Shown here: positions 62,926 to 64,000 of the stretch, piece after piece
How the letters are laid out: each line of letters opens with the position of its first letter
Position numbering within the stretch: position 1 is the stretch's first letter
Assembly: GCA_965232575.1 (NCBI GenBank)
Contig: CBDDPZ010000007.1
Coordinates: 992,001-1,056,000 of the forward strand
From: Bin5 sp965232575
GTDB lineage: Bacteria; Chloroflexota; Anaerolineae; Caldilineales; Caldilineaceae
DNA length: 64,000 nucleotides
Reading direction: 5' to 3'
Translations under genes and position numbers: made by a program
The notes under the pieces: model-generated
What the model saw: the letters and a program-made list of their open reading frames with translations, nothing else
Told to the model about the DNA's origin: nothing
Database searches by the model: none

Positions 62926-64000
62926 ATGCAGAGGAGAGCACTCAAGAGGATTTCCCGGCGGGAGTTCATGCGCGTGTCGGCGTTTACTGCTGCCGGCGTA
63001 GTGGTCGTGGCCTGCGGCGCTGACGGCGGACCGCCGGCGGAAGAAGCGGCACCAGCCGACGAGGTGCCGGCAGAGGAGGCCGCGGCTGAACCTGCGGCAG
63101 CGCCTTCGCAGTACAACGAGGCGCCGATGCTTGCCGAAATGGTCGCCAACGGCGAGTTGCCGCCGGTAGATGAGCGGTTGCCGCTGGAACCGCTGGTCAT
63201 TACACCCGAAGAGGAAATCGGGGACTACGGCGGCATTTGGAACCGTCTGGCGACCTCGGCCAGTGATAATCAGCTGGGGGGCAAGGTCGGCGGCGAGCAC
63301 CTTGTGCGCTACAACAAAGACGGCACGCAGATCAACCCGAACGTCTTTGAAAGCTGGGAAGTGTCGGACGACGGCTCGACCTTCACATTTAACCTGCGCC
63401 CTGGCATGAGATGGTCTGACGGCGAGCCGTACACGGCCAATGACCTCCTTTTCTACTATGAGGATGTGCTCCTCAATGAAGATCTGACCCCCTCCTTCCC
63501 CAACTGGCTCATTGTCGCCGGCGAGCCGGTGGTGATCTCAAAACTGGACGATTACAAAGTCGAATTCAAGTTTGCGGCCCCCTATGCACTGTTCATCAAT
63601 GTGCTAGGCTCTTTGTGGGGGGACAGATTCGCCAGATACTGTGCCCATTACCTGAAACAGTTCCACATTGACTATGCCGACAAGGACGAGCTGGAAGCGA
63701 TGATGAAGGATGCCGGTGTCGAGCACTGGTACCAGCTCTTCGGCACGAAACCGGATACCAGGCGTAATCCCGACACACCCAGCTATCTTCCCTGGAATCT
63801 GAGCACGCCCTCTCATAGTGATCCGTTGATCGCCGATCGTAATGCCTTCTATTGGAAGGTCGATTCGGAGGGCAATCAGCTGCCCTACATTGACGCCATC
63901 CACTGGAGTCTGGTGGACGGCAAGGACCAGCTCAACCTGCGCGCGATCCAGGGCGAAGTAGACATGCAGCTGCGGCATATCACCTTCGACAACGTGCCGC
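62926..64000 (+). CDS. Family 5 extracellular solute-binding lipoprotein (3' end outside window)
   Basis: The binding protein of a peptide/oligosaccharide ABC importer. 358 complete codons are seen and the frame is still open at the window end. The N-terminus ISRREFMRVSAF fits a twin-arginine signal, followed by a hydrophobic stretch and a lipobox VVAC (about residue 28), so it is probably a Tat-exported lipoprotein. A Glu/Ala/Pro linker follows, then the family 5 fold: DYGGIWNRLAT, EHLVRYNKDGTQINPNVFES, SDDGSTFTFNLRPGMRWSDG and NDLLFYYEDVL. ATG 62926 sits behind AAGGAGG. Proteins of this branch are often encoded with sugar-acid catabolic genes, which fits the neighbours; the ligand is unknown. 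Confidence 0.9.
   Translation, partial: MQRRALKRISRREFMRVSAFTAAGVVVVACGADGGPPAEEAAPADEVPAEEAAAEPAAAPSQYNEAPMLAEMVANGELPPVDERLPLEPLVITPEEEIGDYGGIWNRLATSASDNQLGGKVGGEHLVRYNKDGTQINPNVFESWEVSDDGSTFTFNLRPGMRWSDGEPYTANDLLFYYEDVLLNEDLTPSFPNWLIVAGEPVVISKLDDYKVEFKFAAPYALFINVLGSLWGDRFARYCAHYLKQFHIDYADKDELEAMMKDAGVEHWYQLFGTKPDTRRNPDTPSYLPWNLSTPSHSDPLIADRNAFYWKVDSEGNQLPYIDAIHWSLVDGKDQLNLRAIQGEVDMQLRHITFDNVP

Overview
The window looks like a chromosomal segment of a GC-rich bacterium, most likely a member of the Chloroflexota (Anaerolineae/Caldilineae-type). This rests on the mix of families: three tandem M42 aminopeptidases, DUF4013 and DUF3048 proteins, a single-pass baseplate-J-like protein beside ruvX, an AI-2E/HAD fusion, family 3 and family 5 solute-binding lipoproteins and a CoxMSL-type molybdoenzyme. 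It is an inference from gene content, not from a marker phylogeny. No rRNA, tRNA or CRISPR array was seen.

Layout. 1-2400: the 3' part of an amino-acid ABC transporter whose binding protein has at least two near-identical tandem domains, followed by its permease. 2500-4830 (minus): amtB with two PII genes, one frameshifted. 5240-7010: pdxS-pdxT for pyridoxal phosphate, closed by a strong terminator. 7200-9600 (minus): a DUF4013 membrane protein and queG. 10165-16730: rpsO, pnp, lepB, an AI-2E-transporter/HAD fusion and a DUF2165 protein. 17180-21180: a molybdenum hydroxylase operon (FAD, 2Fe-2S and Mo subunits) with a MoaD-like gene. 21460-30165: an orphan DNA methyltransferase, a small inverted-repeat element, mutL, a membrane metal-hydrolase-like gene, tig, clpP and clpX.

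30285-34824 (minus): mutY, three M42 peptidases and a zinc-ribbon protein. 34911-37623: a second copy of the small repeat, then an intact-ended IS1595-family transposon (23-bp inverted repeats, 8-bp target duplication) carrying the transposase and a DNA methyltransferase fused to an HNH nuclease as passenger; the passenger has a one-base frameshift. 37639-40283 (minus): a three-gene ABC-2 exporter. 40567-45410: alaS, the baseplate-J-like gene and ruvX. 45424-52663: glutamate dehydrogenase, a sugar isomerase-like gene, mtaB, a UMF1-type MFS gene and pyruvate kinase. 52844-54058: a DUF3048 lipoprotein.

54435-60975 is a four-gene minus-strand operon (enolase-superfamily dehydratase, SelA-like PLP enzyme, class V aminotransferase, FAD/FeS oxidase) that reads as a catabolic route through a sugar acid and a 2-hydroxy acid. 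Facing away from it are an FAH-family hydrolase and a Tat-type peptide/oligosaccharide-binding lipoprotein that runs off the window end. The items most worth attention are the transposon with its methylase-nuclease cargo, the perfect 30-bp palindrome inside the other methyltransferase gene, the dispersed 105-bp inverted-repeat element, the in-frame acidic tail after the amtB stop codon, and the strong promoter reading into the apparently non-coding 61.2-61.8 kb region.
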